From assembly GCA_900111435.1 (NCBI GenBank), contig FOIY01000004.1, positions 248,001-312,000 of the forward strand: 64,000 nucleotides of DNA, read 5' to 3'. Of this stretch, positions 55,102-63,759 are shown piece after piece. The notes beneath the pieces are model-generated. The model saw nothing but the letters and a program-made list of their open reading frames with translations. It was not told the DNA's origin and did not search any database. Position 1 is the first letter of the stretch. Each line of letters opens with the position of its first letter. Both the position numbers and the translations under genes were made by a program. Origin of the DNA: Ruminococcaceae bacterium KH2T8. Its GTDB lineage: Bacteria > Bacillota > Clostridia > Saccharofermentanales > Saccharofermentanaceae.

Positions 55102-57773
55102 TGACAAGTATTAGTAACCATAAAGAGTTTATAACGATGATCAGGAAGTACACGATCTGGTTCGTGATCTTCGCTGTTTTTAGTGTGATCTCTTATTTTG
55201 CATTAGGCCATAAGAGTATGTTTACCATGGCTGACGGTATCTGCCAGCAGTATGCATATTATCTCTATATCGGTAAATGGATAAGAAAACTCTTTGGGAA
55301 TATATTTGTCAGGCATGTATTCGAGATCCCCATGTGGGATATGACGATAGGCATGGGAAGCGATTCTCTGATAACATTATCGGCTGTGGCATATCCGCTT
55401 ACGGATCCCTTTTACTGGCTGTCTGCACTTATTCCCTACAAAGTGTCCGAGTACTTTTTTGATGCACTGATCATCTTTAAGCTCTATCTGTCGGGCGCGG
55501 CATATGCATATTTTGCATACTGCAGGAAAGCAAGACCGAATGCGATCGTGGCCGGTGCGATGATCTATACGTTCTCATCCGTTATCTATATATCATTTAC
55601 TCAGGCATATTTCATCAATGTCTTCTATCTGTTCCCACTGCTCACGGCAGGTGTAGACAGGTTGTGGAAGAACAAGGGATTCAAGCTCTATGTCTTGATG
55701 CTGAGCGCCTGTGTGATGTATTCATATTACTTTACGTATATGATGGGACTTCTGATAGTCTTCTACTGTATCATCAGATTCTGCTTTGATAAGGAGTATC
55801 ATTCGATCCGAAACTTCTTCAAGCTTATCATGAGGTTTATCGTCTTTACCGTGATCGGTGCAGGCATCGGTATCGGATTCCAGCTTCCCGCTATCATGAA
55901 TCTTTCGGGACTTGACCGCCTCAGCCTGAAAGCGGAATATGCGCTCATCTCCCCTGAGGTGCTCAAGAGCCTCACTTTGTTCGCTTTTTCTAATACGGGT
56001 ATTGGTCATGAAGGATTCTGGGGAGTATCATCCGTCTTTCTTTTGGCGGCCGTAGCGCTCTTTGCTGAAAGGAAAAAGGATCTGTTCCTTAAAGTGCTTT
56101 TTATAGTCTACTCACTTTCTTTTATCGTTCCTGCCATAGGATCGCTGTTTAACGGCATGAACTTTCCGACGGGACGATATATATTCGGATATCTTATGCT
56201 GGTCTCTTATATCGTTACGGTCAAGTATGACAGTATATTCAAGATCAGATCAAAAACAATGATCATACTCGCGGGTGTTTCTGTCGTGTATTGTCTGCTT
56301 ACGATCATATTTACTGACGAATCGGGATTCCTGTCAGGATTGTCGGCTATCATCATTACGGGTGCCATGTGCTTTATCAGTATGAGATCCTTAAGTGATG
56401 CAAAGAAGCACAATTGTCTGATGGTGCTCATGCTGATATCATGTATCATCCTGGGATATGCGCATTTTCAGTTGTATCTGCTTTCTGCTGAGATGGAGTT
56501 TGGCAGTTGCTATGACTATCTTTTGAACAGTAACGGTGTCCTTTCTATGACTGACAGCGAAAGAGCAGATCTCGCGGATAACAGATTCGATTATGTTCCG
56601 TTTGTTATCGATGATGTTCCGCTGAATTCATCGATGCTCCTGGACGTCAACGGGTATGATTTCTATAACAGCAACTACAACAATGATGTCGATAAGTACT
56701 ATAACAAGATGGCCATCATCAGTAATCCGATCGGATATATGTATGACGGTCTTCGCGGCAGGGATTATCTTGAGATGATGAACGGTACGGAATATATCGT
56801 GATCGATACTGCTCACGAAGGACATCTTTGTGCCCCGTATTCTTATGAATTCGTAAGGAGCTATGATAACTTCGATCTTTACAGGACAAAGTCGGGAACA
56901 TCGATGGTATATTTCTACGATGAGGCAGTATCGGATTCTGCACTTGATAACATGGATCCCATCTCTGCTGAGGAGCTTATGATGGAGAGATGTTTCCTTG
57001 AGGATGGTCCATCACTTTCGCAGTTTGAGGAGATGCATGAGATCTCAGATCATTCGATAGTAGAGTCTTCAGGTATTACGGAGATCGGAGAGAATACATA
57101 CAATGTAGAAGCAGACAGTTATCTGGTATTGTCGACGGAAGAGATATCCGACTCCGAGATCATCGTATATCTTGATAAGATCAATGCGGATGACTTTTAT
57201 GTCGTTACGGCCTCCCTCGGTTACGATGGATCCTATTTCGCTCATGATTTCTTTGAAGGTAAGGCTCAGGATGATATGTACTATCACTGGAAAGAGACTT
57301 GCGCTTTCGATTTCGGATTTGTAGAAGGCAGAGCCGATACGGTACGACTATATTTTAATAAACCTGGAACCTATTCATGGGAAGATATCAGGATATATAC
57401 CAGATCGCCCGAACAGATCGATGAGACCGTATCGAGATTCTACGATCATGCAGATATAAATGATATTTCCTATGAGCTTGATGGAAATCATATCCATATC
57501 AACGCGGCTGCCGATAAAGCTAAGTATCTATATGTGGCGGTTCCGTATTCAGCTGGTTGGTCAGCAACAGTCGACGGCGAAAAGGTTTCGATCTCAAGGG
57601 CAAACATCGGATTCATGGCGATATCTGTAGGTGAGGGCGTACATGATGTTGAATTAACGTATAAGACGCCTTATCTCACTGAAAGTGTTCTAATAACTAC
57701 AGGGTCGTTGGTAGTTTTCCTTGTGTTTATAGCGATAGACAGAAAGAGGAAATCAAAAGATGCGAAAAGCTAA
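55101..57773 (+). CDS. YfhO-family membrane protein 3
   Basis: 890 residues from the ATG at 55101 (TGATG overlap with gene 2, AAGGAAG upstream); the open frame reaches further 5' inside gene 2. It keeps MADGICQQYAYYLY, EIPMWDMTIGMGSDSL, NGYDFYNSNYNND and YVAVPYSAGWSATVDGEKV. It is closer to copy 1 in the first loop (SDSL and AYPLTDPF). The 3' end overlaps the first small transporter gene by 14 bases. Confidence 0.85.
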   Translation: MTSISNHKEFITMIRKYTIWFVIFAVFSVISYFALGHKSMFTMADGICQQYAYYLYIGKWIRKLFGNIFVRHVFEIPMWDMTIGMGSDSLITLSAVAYPLTDPFYWLSALIPYKVSEYFFDALIIFKLYLSGAAYAYFAYCRKARPNAIVAGAMIYTFSSVIYISFTQAYFINVFYLFPLLTAGVDRLWKNKGFKLYVLMLSACVMYSYYFTYMMGLLIVFYCIIRFCFDKEYHSIRNFFKLIMRFIVFTVIGAGIGIGFQLPAIMNLSGLDRLSLKAEYALISPEVLKSLTLFAFSNTGIGHEGFWGVSSVFLLAAVALFAERKKDLFLKVLFIVYSLSFIVPAIGSLFNGMNFPTGRYIFGYLMLVSYIVTVKYDSIFKIRSKTMIILAGVSVVYCLLTIIFTDESGFLSGLSAIIITGAMCFISMRSLSDAKKHNCLMVLMLISCIILGYAHFQLYLLSAEMEFGSCYDYLLNSNGVLSMTDSERADLADNRFDYVPFVIDDVPLNSSMLLDVNGYDFYNSNYNNDVDKYYNKMAIISNPIGYMYDGLRGRDYLEMMNGTEYIVIDTAHEGHLCAPYSYEFVRSYDNFDLYRTKSGTSMVYFYDEAVSDSALDNMDPISAEELMMERCFLEDGPSLSQFEEMHEISDHSIVESSGITEIGENTYNVEADSYLVLSTEEISDSEIIVYLDKINADDFYVVTASLGYDGSYFAHDFFEGKAQDDMYYHWKETCAFDFGFVEGRADTVRLYFNKPGTYSWEDIRIYTRSPEQIDETVSRFYDHADINDISYELDGNHIHINAAADKAKYLYVAVPYSAGWSATVDGEKVSISRANIGFMAISVGEGVHDVELTYKTPYLTESVLITTGSLVVFLVFIAIDRKRKSKDAKS

Positions 57774-58107
57774 GACGATCATCCTCCTTCATCTTCTGAT
57801 AGCATTTTTCTCTTTCGGCGGAGTCTGCAGCAAGATGGCGGCAGGAGAGAAGTTTTTAAGCCCGAAGTTCTGCCTTTATTATGCAGGTCTAATCTTTATC
57901 CTTGGCGTATATGCGATCGCGTGGCAGCAGATCATCAAGAGATTGCCTTTGACTTTTGCATATGCGAACAAGGCGGTCGGGATCATCTGGACAATGCTGT
58001 GGGGAGTTCTGATATTTCACGAGATGCTCACACCCCAAAAGGTGATAGGATCACTGGTCGTCATGGCCGGTATCATTCTTTATACGAGAGGTGAGAAGTA
58101 TGAATAA
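57760..58107 (+). CDS. Small EamA/SMR-type membrane protein 1 (ArnE/F-like)
   Basis: 115 residues, four membrane helices, of the small multidrug resistance/DMT superfamily. It has SKMAAGEKFLSPKFCLYYAG and a third helix with WGVLIFHE, as in ArnE/ArnF, the pair that flips undecaprenyl-phosphate aminoarabinose. A second subunit gene overlaps by 8 bases. Beside a GtrB/ArnC-like transferase and YfhO proteins it is best read as half of a lipid-linked sugar flippase. Confidence 0.82.
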   Translation: MRKAKTIILLHLLIAFFSFGGVCSKMAAGEKFLSPKFCLYYAGLIFILGVYAIAWQQIIKRLPLTFAYANKAVGIIWTMLWGVLIFHEMLTPQKVIGSLVVMAGIILYTRGEKYE

Positions 58108-58447
58108 GACATTGCTCATCTATTCGTGTGTACTGGTATTCGGTGTATTCATCAGTAATATCTCACAGATAATACTCAAGAAGTCTGCGAATAAAAAGCA
58201 TGACTCGGTCATCAGAGAATACCTGAATCCGTACGTTATCGGTGCCTATGCGATATTCTTTGCGGCAACCTTTATGTCGATCTTTGCATACAAAGTAGTT
58301 CCTTTGACGATGGGACCGATACTCGAATCAACAGGGTATTTCTTCATGACGATATTGGGTTACTTCTTCCTCAAGGAAAAGCTCAACACCAAAAAGGCCG
58401 TGGCACTGTGTATAATAGTAGCCGGAATAGTGATCTATTCCCTGTAG
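58100..58447 (+). CDS. Small EamA/SMR-type membrane protein 2 (ArnE/F-like)
   Basis: 115 residues from the ATG at 58100, with GAGGTGAG upstream; a GTG at 58091 is possible but sits in that ribosome binding site. Four helices with FFLKEKLNTKKAVALCIIVAGIVIY at the end. It pairs with the preceding protein and presumably forms a heterodimeric flippase. Last gene of the island; pflA begins 30 bases later without a terminator between. Confidence 0.82.
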   Translation: MNKTLLIYSCVLVFGVFISNISQIILKKSANKKHDSVIREYLNPYVIGAYAIFFAATFMSIFAYKVVPLTMGPILESTGYFFMTILGYFFLKEKLNTKKAVALCIIVAGIVIYSL

Positions 58448-58477
58448 ACAGGATAGATGCACATTTAGGAGAGTAAT

Positions 58478-59203
58478 ATGGTAAAAGGTTATGTTCATTC
58501 AGTTGAGAGCTTCGGTTCCGTTGACGGTCCCGGAGTACGTTATATAGTATTCATGAGCGGCTGTGCCATGAGGTGTCAGTTCTGCCACAACCCCGATACA
58601 TGGAAGATGCAGGACGGTACCGAGTATTCGGCGGAGGAGCTCCTTAATACGGCGATCCGTTATAAGGCTTACTGGGGAGACGAGGGCGGTATCACCGTAA
58701 GCGGCGGCGAACCTCTGCTTCAGATAGATTTCCTTATCGAGCTCTTCAGACAGGCTAAGGTAATGGGTATCAATACATGTCTTGATACCAGCGGAAATCC
58801 TTATACCGATAAGGAACCGTTCCACTCCAAGTTTGTTGAACTCATGAAGTATACGGATCTTGTAATGCTCGATATAAAGCATATCGATCCCGAGGGTCAT
58901 AAGATCCTTACAAAGTGTTCGAATGACAATATTCTCGCAATGGCGAGAGATATGTCTGATATGGGCATCCCCATGTGGATAAGACATGTACTTGTTCCCG
59001 AAAGAAATGATAAGGACGAGTACCTTTATAAGCTCAGAGAGTTCATCGATACTCTTAAGACCGTAAAGAAGGTCGAGGTCCTTCCTTATCACACGCTCGG
59101 TGTGCATAAGTGGCAGACCCTTGGAATACCTTATGAACTTGAAGGTATAGATCCTCCCACAAAGGAGAGAGTTGCTAACGCACGAAAGATATTGGGAGCC
59201 TGA
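58478..59203 (+). CDS. pflA: Pyruvate formate-lyase activating enzyme
   Basis: 241-residue radical SAM enzyme that forms the glycyl radical on PflB. The cluster motif CAMRCQFC supplies Cys29, Cys33 and Cys36; SFGSVDGPGVRYIVF, GGITVSGGEPLLQ and HTLGVHKW are typical of PflA. TAGGAGAG precedes the ATG. It stands 26 kb from pflB, directly behind the island, so it may now be transcribed partly by read-through from the island or from a promoter inside the last small transporter gene (a TATAAT at 58411 has no clear -35). Confidence 0.96.
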   Translation: MVKGYVHSVESFGSVDGPGVRYIVFMSGCAMRCQFCHNPDTWKMQDGTEYSAEELLNTAIRYKAYWGDEGGITVSGGEPLLQIDFLIELFRQAKVMGINTCLDTSGNPYTDKEPFHSKFVELMKYTDLVMLDIKHIDPEGHKILTKCSNDNILAMARDMSDMGIPMWIRHVLVPERNDKDEYLYKLREFIDTLKTVKKVEVLPYHTLGVHKWQTLGIPYELEGIDPPTKERVANARKILGA

Positions 59204-59206
59204 CAG

Positions 59207-60535
59207 ATGGTACTTGCTACGATAGTTTTTATCCTTATTTCGAACCTGCTCTTCATCTTCGATATGGCAGGGGTTCCGCAGGAGCCGATATTCCTTGTAC
59301 CTTCGTACGTCGTACTTTCGATCTTGATGTTGTTCTTCCTGGCCGTCCCGTCATTCAAGAAATTCCCGCTTCGGGGACTTAAGAATACTCAAAGAGGAAC
59401 GGCGCTTCTCATAGAGTTCCTGATACTCTGTGTCGCGGATGCGATATTCCTTACGGTATTTCTCTGCATGGGCGGATGGAGCTTTGATGAGAGAGCCGTA
59501 ATAGCAACGATCATCATAGATATCGTCGTTGGAAATCTGGTCTTTTGGAACGGTATCATCCGCGTTTACATCACATCCAAGCAGATTGGTTTCAAGTGGA
59601 GGATCATCGGTATTCTCTGCGGCATGATCCCGATCGCACATCTTATCGTCCTTGGTCACATCATAAGACTTACATATCGTGAGTATACGGATGAAAGTTC
59701 GAGATACTATCTGAACGAGAAGCGTGCCGGCGATCAGATCTGTGCGACGAAATACCCGATCCTTATGGTTCACGGAGTATTCTTCAGAGATTATAAGAAC
59801 TTTAATTACTGGGGACGTGTTCCCGCAGATCTTGAAGCGAACGGTGCAAGGATATTCTACGGTCAGCAGGAATCCGCCGCTTCCATCGACAGCTGCGGAA
59901 AGGAGCTTGCCGCCAGGATCAAGGAAGTAGTAGAACAGACCGGTTGCGGGAAAGTAAATATCATCGCTCACTCCAAGGGCGGCCTGGACTCGAGAGCAGC
60001 GATCACGCTCTATGGAGCAGCTCCTTATGTAGCTTCTCTTACCACCGTAAATACGCCTCACAGAGGCTGTCAGTTCGCGGACTACCTTCTGGGGAAAGCT
60101 CCCGAGAAGCTCAAGAATGCAGTTGCAGGTCAGTATAACGGAACTCTTCGCAAAGTAGGCGACAAGAACCCTGACTTTATCGCGGCCGTAACGGATCTTA
60201 CCCATGAAGCGGCAAAGGCGTTTAACGAAAGGTGTCCGAATGTAGACGGTGTCTATTATCAGAGCATCGGTTCTAAATCCGTAAAGGCCACGAGCGGCAG
60301 ATTCCCTTTGAACCTTTCATATCATCTCGTTAAATATTTTGACGGACCGAATGACGGTCTGGTATCATTACCGTCGATGCAGTGGGGTTCCGACTTCACT
60401 TATGTTGCTCCCAAGAAGAAAAGGGGCATAACCCACGGAGATATGATCGATCTCATGAGGGAAAATATCGACGGATTTGATGTCCGTGAGACATACGTCG
60501 AATTAGTAAGCGGTCTAAAGGAGAAAGGCTATTGA
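59207..60535 (+). CDS. Membrane-anchored alpha/beta hydrolase, lipase-like
   Basis: 442 residues. The N-terminus has about four membrane segments (residues 2-25, 28-46, 64-86, 96-160 in part). The C-terminal domain (about 180-440) is a triacylglycerol lipase-like fold: PILMVHGVFFRD (oxyanion region), the nucleophile Ser in IIAHSKGGLDSR, TVNTPHRGCQFADYL, an Asp in DGPNDGLVSL and a His in GITHGDM that complete a plausible triad. It starts 3 bases after pflA. Substrate unknown; the lipase-type family often includes esterases. Confidence 0.82.
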   Translation: MVLATIVFILISNLLFIFDMAGVPQEPIFLVPSYVVLSILMLFFLAVPSFKKFPLRGLKNTQRGTALLIEFLILCVADAIFLTVFLCMGGWSFDERAVIATIIIDIVVGNLVFWNGIIRVYITSKQIGFKWRIIGILCGMIPIAHLIVLGHIIRLTYREYTDESSRYYLNEKRAGDQICATKYPILMVHGVFFRDYKNFNYWGRVPADLEANGARIFYGQQESAASIDSCGKELAARIKEVVEQTGCGKVNIIAHSKGGLDSRAAITLYGAAPYVASLTTVNTPHRGCQFADYLLGKAPEKLKNAVAGQYNGTLRKVGDKNPDFIAAVTDLTHEAAKAFNERCPNVDGVYYQSIGSKSVKATSGRFPLNLSYHLVKYFDGPNDGLVSLPSMQWGSDFTYVAPKKKRGITHGDMIDLMRENIDGFDVRETYVELVSGLKEKGY

Positions 60536-61311
60536 TAAAGCTCGTAGCACTTGATATGGACGGCACGCTCCTTGATTCTCAGAAGCGTGCTCCGCATGAT
60601 TTTGCCGATTGGGTAAAAGAACATACAGAGATCATGACGGTACTTGCCAGCGGAAGACAATACTATACACTCGAGCGCCAGTTCGGAGATCTCAAGGATG
60701 ATGCGCTCTTTGTAGCGGAAAACGGCGCCATCGTATATAACGGAGACGATGTTATATATGAAAACAGCATGGATCCCAAAGCTGTAGAAGAGACACTTGA
60801 GATCGTGCTGAATCTCCCCGGTGCAATTCCCATAATGTGCGGTGTGGAATCAGCTTATATTGCAGAAGCATCTAAGGAAGCCATGACGGAGTCGGCCAAG
60901 TACTATGCCAGACTCAAGTTCGTAGAGGATCTTCATGAGTATGTTCATAAAGACCGCTTCCTGAAGATCGCCGTATTCTTCGCGGGAAGGGACGCTGAGA
61001 AAGCATATAATTCCATGCCTAAGCTTCCTGACGGAATATCGCCTCTGTTGTCCGGAGACCGCTGGATCGATGTTGCAAACGACAGCATAGGCAAGGGTGA
61101 AGCCATCAATAAGATCAGGATCAAGTATGAACTCGAGAAAGATGAATGCATGGCCTTCGGGGATTACCTGAATGATCTGACCATGATCAGGGAGTGCGGT
61201 GAGAGCTACGCGATGGCTAATGCCCATCCCGAGATCAAGACAGCTGCCCGGTATGTTACCGAGTATGACAATGATCATGACGGTGTAATGAGAGTCCTGA
61301 GAAATATATGA
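60532..61311 (+). CDS. Cof-type HAD-IIB phosphatase
   Basis: 259 residues. LVALDMDGTLLDSQ (nucleophile), VLASGRQ (motif II), KGEAINKIRIKYEL (motif III lysine region) and MAFGDYLNDLTMI (motif IV) are all present. The start is TTG at 60532, overlapping the hydrolase stop (TTGA), with AAAGGAG-like GGAGAAAGG upstream. It is a different protein from the HAD at 9508 but of the same subclass. Substrate unknown. A terminator follows. Confidence 0.88.
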   Translation: MIKLVALDMDGTLLDSQKRAPHDFADWVKEHTEIMTVLASGRQYYTLERQFGDLKDDALFVAENGAIVYNGDDVIYENSMDPKAVEETLEIVLNLPGAIPIMCGVESAYIAEASKEAMTESAKYYARLKFVEDLHEYVHKDRFLKIAVFFAGRDAEKAYNSMPKLPDGISPLLSGDRWIDVANDSIGKGEAINKIRIKYELEKDECMAFGDYLNDLTMIRECGESYAMANAHPEIKTAARYVTEYDNDHDGVMRVLRNI

Positions 61312-61324
61312 TCGATACTTAAAA

Positions 61325-61360
61325 CGACCGCCTCCTCGAACATGAGAAGGCGGTCGCTTT
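61325..61360 (+). terminator. Rho-independent terminator
   Basis: Arms CGACCGCCT (61325-61333) and AGGCGGTCG (61348-61356), an inner CTC/GAG pairing and a short T run. Ends the pflA-hydrolase-HAD transcript. Confidence 0.8.
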
Positions 61361-61380
61361 ACTATGGCTTATGTTTTCGA

Positions 61381-61490
61381 GATAAAGCGGAGTCTTTATC
61401 CGGAAATGAGCAGAGACTCGTGCAGTGAAAGGAGGTTCTTCCGAAAGGGTAATATTCGAAAAACTGTTTTATAGTTAGCCTCTGCTAACA
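61381..61490 (+). ncRNA. Possible structured RNA or leader, unassigned
   Basis: Gene-free stretch with several perfect hairpins: GATAAAG/CTTTATC (61381-61387 and 61394-61400) and GTTAGC-CTCT-GCTAAC (61475-61490), with purine-rich sequence between. It lies between a terminator and the promoter of the metallo-hydrolase gene. I do not recognise a known riboswitch or small RNA class, and strand is a guess. Confidence 0.25.
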
Positions 61491-61540
61491 AGGATTATAC
61501 ACCATATATCTTATCTGTCAAATAGGTATTGATGATGTAG

Positions 61541-61546
61541 TATAAT
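61541..61546 (+). promoter_or_regulatory. -10 element of the metallo-hydrolase gene
   Basis: TATAAT about 33 bases before the start codon; the -35 region (TGTCAA, 19 bases upstream) is weak. Confidence 0.45.
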
Positions 61547-61579
61547 CCTAAGTGTGGAATAAACTTTGGAGGTATGGGA

Positions 61580-62203
61580 ATGATCATCAGGTACGTAGGA
61601 CATGCATGTTTTAAGATAATCAACGGAGACTTCTCGGTCGTTTTGGATCCGTATGCGGACGGATCGGTTCCGGGACTTAAGGATATGGCGGAGACAGCCG
61701 ATCAGGTACTGAGTTCCCATTCTCATATGGATCATCACGGGATCGATAATGTTAAGATCGAAGAGAAGAGGATCGATACACCTTTTAAGCTCGATATCAT
61801 AAAGACATTTCATGACGATCGCGAAGGAGCATTGAGAGGTCCTAACGATATAACCGTACTCGAGAGTGACGGTTTTAAGATCGTACATATGGGAGATATC
61901 GGCTGCATGATCGATGAAGATGATCTTCAGAAGATCAAGGGCTGCAACGTGCTCATGATCCCCGTCGGCGGATTCTTTACGATAGACGGTAAAGAGGCGG
62001 CTGATTATGTAAGCAAGATCGCGCCCAAGGCGGTAATACCTATGCACTACAGAGGAGATACTTTCGGATATAGTGAGATCGGAACAGTCGATCTGTTCCT
62101 TGAATATGTCGGATATCCCGTAGTCAAGGCAGGCAGCGAGATATCAACTGACGAGCTTCCGGCTGCTTCCTCAGTGCTCCTTATGACTCCTGCCAACGCG
62201 TGA
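61580..62203 (+). CDS. UlaG-like metallo-beta-lactamase-fold hydrolase
   Basis: 207 residues from the ATG at 61580: GGAGG at 61568-61572 is 7 bases from this codon but only 1 base from an alternative ATG at 61574. Zinc-binding motifs are VGHACF, SSHSHMDHHG (HxHxDH), HMGDIG and a C-terminal MHYRG. The protein belongs to the UlaG/YtnP-like group of small metal-dependent hydrolases; most members have no known substrate. Confidence 0.85.
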   Translation: MIIRYVGHACFKIINGDFSVVLDPYADGSVPGLKDMAETADQVLSSHSHMDHHGIDNVKIEEKRIDTPFKLDIIKTFHDDREGALRGPNDITVLESDGFKIVHMGDIGCMIDEDDLQKIKGCNVLMIPVGGFFTIDGKEAADYVSKIAPKAVIPMHYRGDTFGYSEIGTVDLFLEYVGYPVVKAGSEISTDELPAASSVLLMTPANA

Positions 62204-62207
62204 GATT

Positions 62208-62242
62208 TTGTAACACAATAAGCGGGTCCTTTTTGATACAAT
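62208..62242 (+). promoter_or_regulatory. Putative promoter/regulator element before the DUF1846 gene
   Basis: TTGTAACACA (62208-62217) and TACAAT (62237-62242) separated by 19 bases. The same two elements with the same spacing occur before nrdD at 4008-4042. TACAAT is a reasonable -10; the upstream block may be a regulator site rather than a -35. Confidence 0.4.
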
Positions 62243-62269
62243 TAGTACCCGAAAGAAGGTAAATGCGGT

Positions 62270-63754
62270 ATGTATAAAGTTGGATTTAGCAGTGAAAAGT
62301 ATGCTCAGCTTCAGTCTCAGAAGATCAGGGACAGGATCGGTCAGTTCGGCGGTAAGCTATACCTCGAGTTCGGCGGCAAGCTCTTTGATGATTACCATGC
62401 TTCAAGAGTACTTCCCGGATTTGAGCCCGACAGTAAGGTTAAGATGCTGATGCAGCTCAAGTCAGATGCGGAGATCGTTATCGTTATCAACGCGGACGCT
62501 ATCGAGAAGAGCAAGAGAAGAGGCGACCTCGGCATCACTTATGATCAGGATGTATTAAGACTTATCGATGCATTTACCGAGATCGGTCTTTATGTCGGAA
62601 GTGTCTGCATAACTCAGTTCAAGGGTCAGGCTCTTGCCGAGAAGTTCGAGCAGAGACTTCGTCAGCTCGGCGTGAAAGTATACAAGCACTATCCCATCGA
62701 TGGATATCCTTCTAACATCCCGCTCATCGTAAGTGATGACGGATACGGAAAGAATGATTATATCGAGACATCGAGATCGCTCGTTGTCGTTACGGCTCCC
62801 GGACCCGGATCCGGAAAGATGGCAACATGCCTTTCCCAGCTCTATCACGAGAATAAGAGAGGTATCAAGGCGGGATATGCCAAGTTCGAGACATTCCCTA
62901 TCTGGAGCATACCCTTGAAGCACCCCGTAAATATCGCATATGAGGCAGCTACGGCCGATCTTAATGACGTTAATATGATCGACCCGTTCCACCTCGAGGC
63001 TTACGGTGAGACAACAGTTAACTACAATAGAGACGTAGAGATCTTCCCGGTCGTTAATGCGATCTTCGATAAGATATACGGTGAATCTCCCTACAAGAGC
63101 CCCACGGATATGGGCGTTAATATGGCAGGCTTTGCCATCACGGACGACGAGGCATGCTCCGAGGCCAGCAAGCAGGAGATCATCAGACGTTATTATGAAG
63201 CTAAGTGTAATGTAAGACAGGGTCTTTCTGACGGTAATGATGTCAATAAGCTCGAGCTGCTCCTCAATAAGACAGGTATCGAAGTATCAGACAGAAAGTG
63301 CATAAGCGCTGCTCTTGTAAGAGCTGATCAGACAGGTGCTCCTTCCGTAGCGCTCGAGCTTCCTGACGGTCAGGTAGTTACAGGTAAGACTACCGATCTT
63401 CTCGGTCCCGCTTCCGCAGCTCTTCTTAATGCGCTCAAGGTACTCGCAGGCATTGATCATGAGATTCCCCTGATCTCACCCAATGTTATCGAGCCTATCC
63501 AGGATCTCAAGGTAAATCACATGGGTAACCACAACCCCAGACTTCATACGGATGAGACTCTTATCGCTCTTACTATCTCGGCTCAGACAAATCCCGTTGC
63601 GGAGCTTGCAATGCAGCAGATAAGCAAGCTCAAGAATTCCGATGCGCATTCTACGACGATGCTCTCAAATGTTGATATGAATATGATGCATAAGCTCGGT
63701 ATCAATATCACTTGTGAGCCTACGTACGAGACGAAGAAGCTCTACCATAAGTAA
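62270..63754 (+). CDS. DUF1846 family protein
   Basis: 494 residues, the normal length of DUF1846 proteins, which are common in Bacillota and have a solved fold but no firm biochemical role. Seen: MYKVGFSSEKYAQLQSQ, RIGQFGGKLYLEFGGKLFDDYHASRVLPGF, VVVTAPGPGSGKMATCLSQLYHE with a phosphate-loop-like GPGSGK, and AYEAATADL. GAAGG lies 10 bases before the ATG. The P-loop-like segment suggests nucleotide binding (inference). Confidence 0.88.
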   Translation: MYKVGFSSEKYAQLQSQKIRDRIGQFGGKLYLEFGGKLFDDYHASRVLPGFEPDSKVKMLMQLKSDAEIVIVINADAIEKSKRRGDLGITYDQDVLRLIDAFTEIGLYVGSVCITQFKGQALAEKFEQRLRQLGVKVYKHYPIDGYPSNIPLIVSDDGYGKNDYIETSRSLVVVTAPGPGSGKMATCLSQLYHENKRGIKAGYAKFETFPIWSIPLKHPVNIAYEAATADLNDVNMIDPFHLEAYGETTVNYNRDVEIFPVVNAIFDKIYGESPYKSPTDMGVNMAGFAITDDEACSEASKQEIIRRYYEAKCNVRQGLSDGNDVNKLELLLNKTGIEVSDRKCISAALVRADQTGAPSVALELPDGQVVTGKTTDLLGPASAALLNALKVLAGIDHEIPLISPNVIEPIQDLKVNHMGNHNPRLHTDETLIALTISAQTNPVAELAMQQISKLKNSDAHSTTMLSNVDMNMMHKLGINITCEPTYETKKLYHK

Positions 63755-63759
63755 TCATC

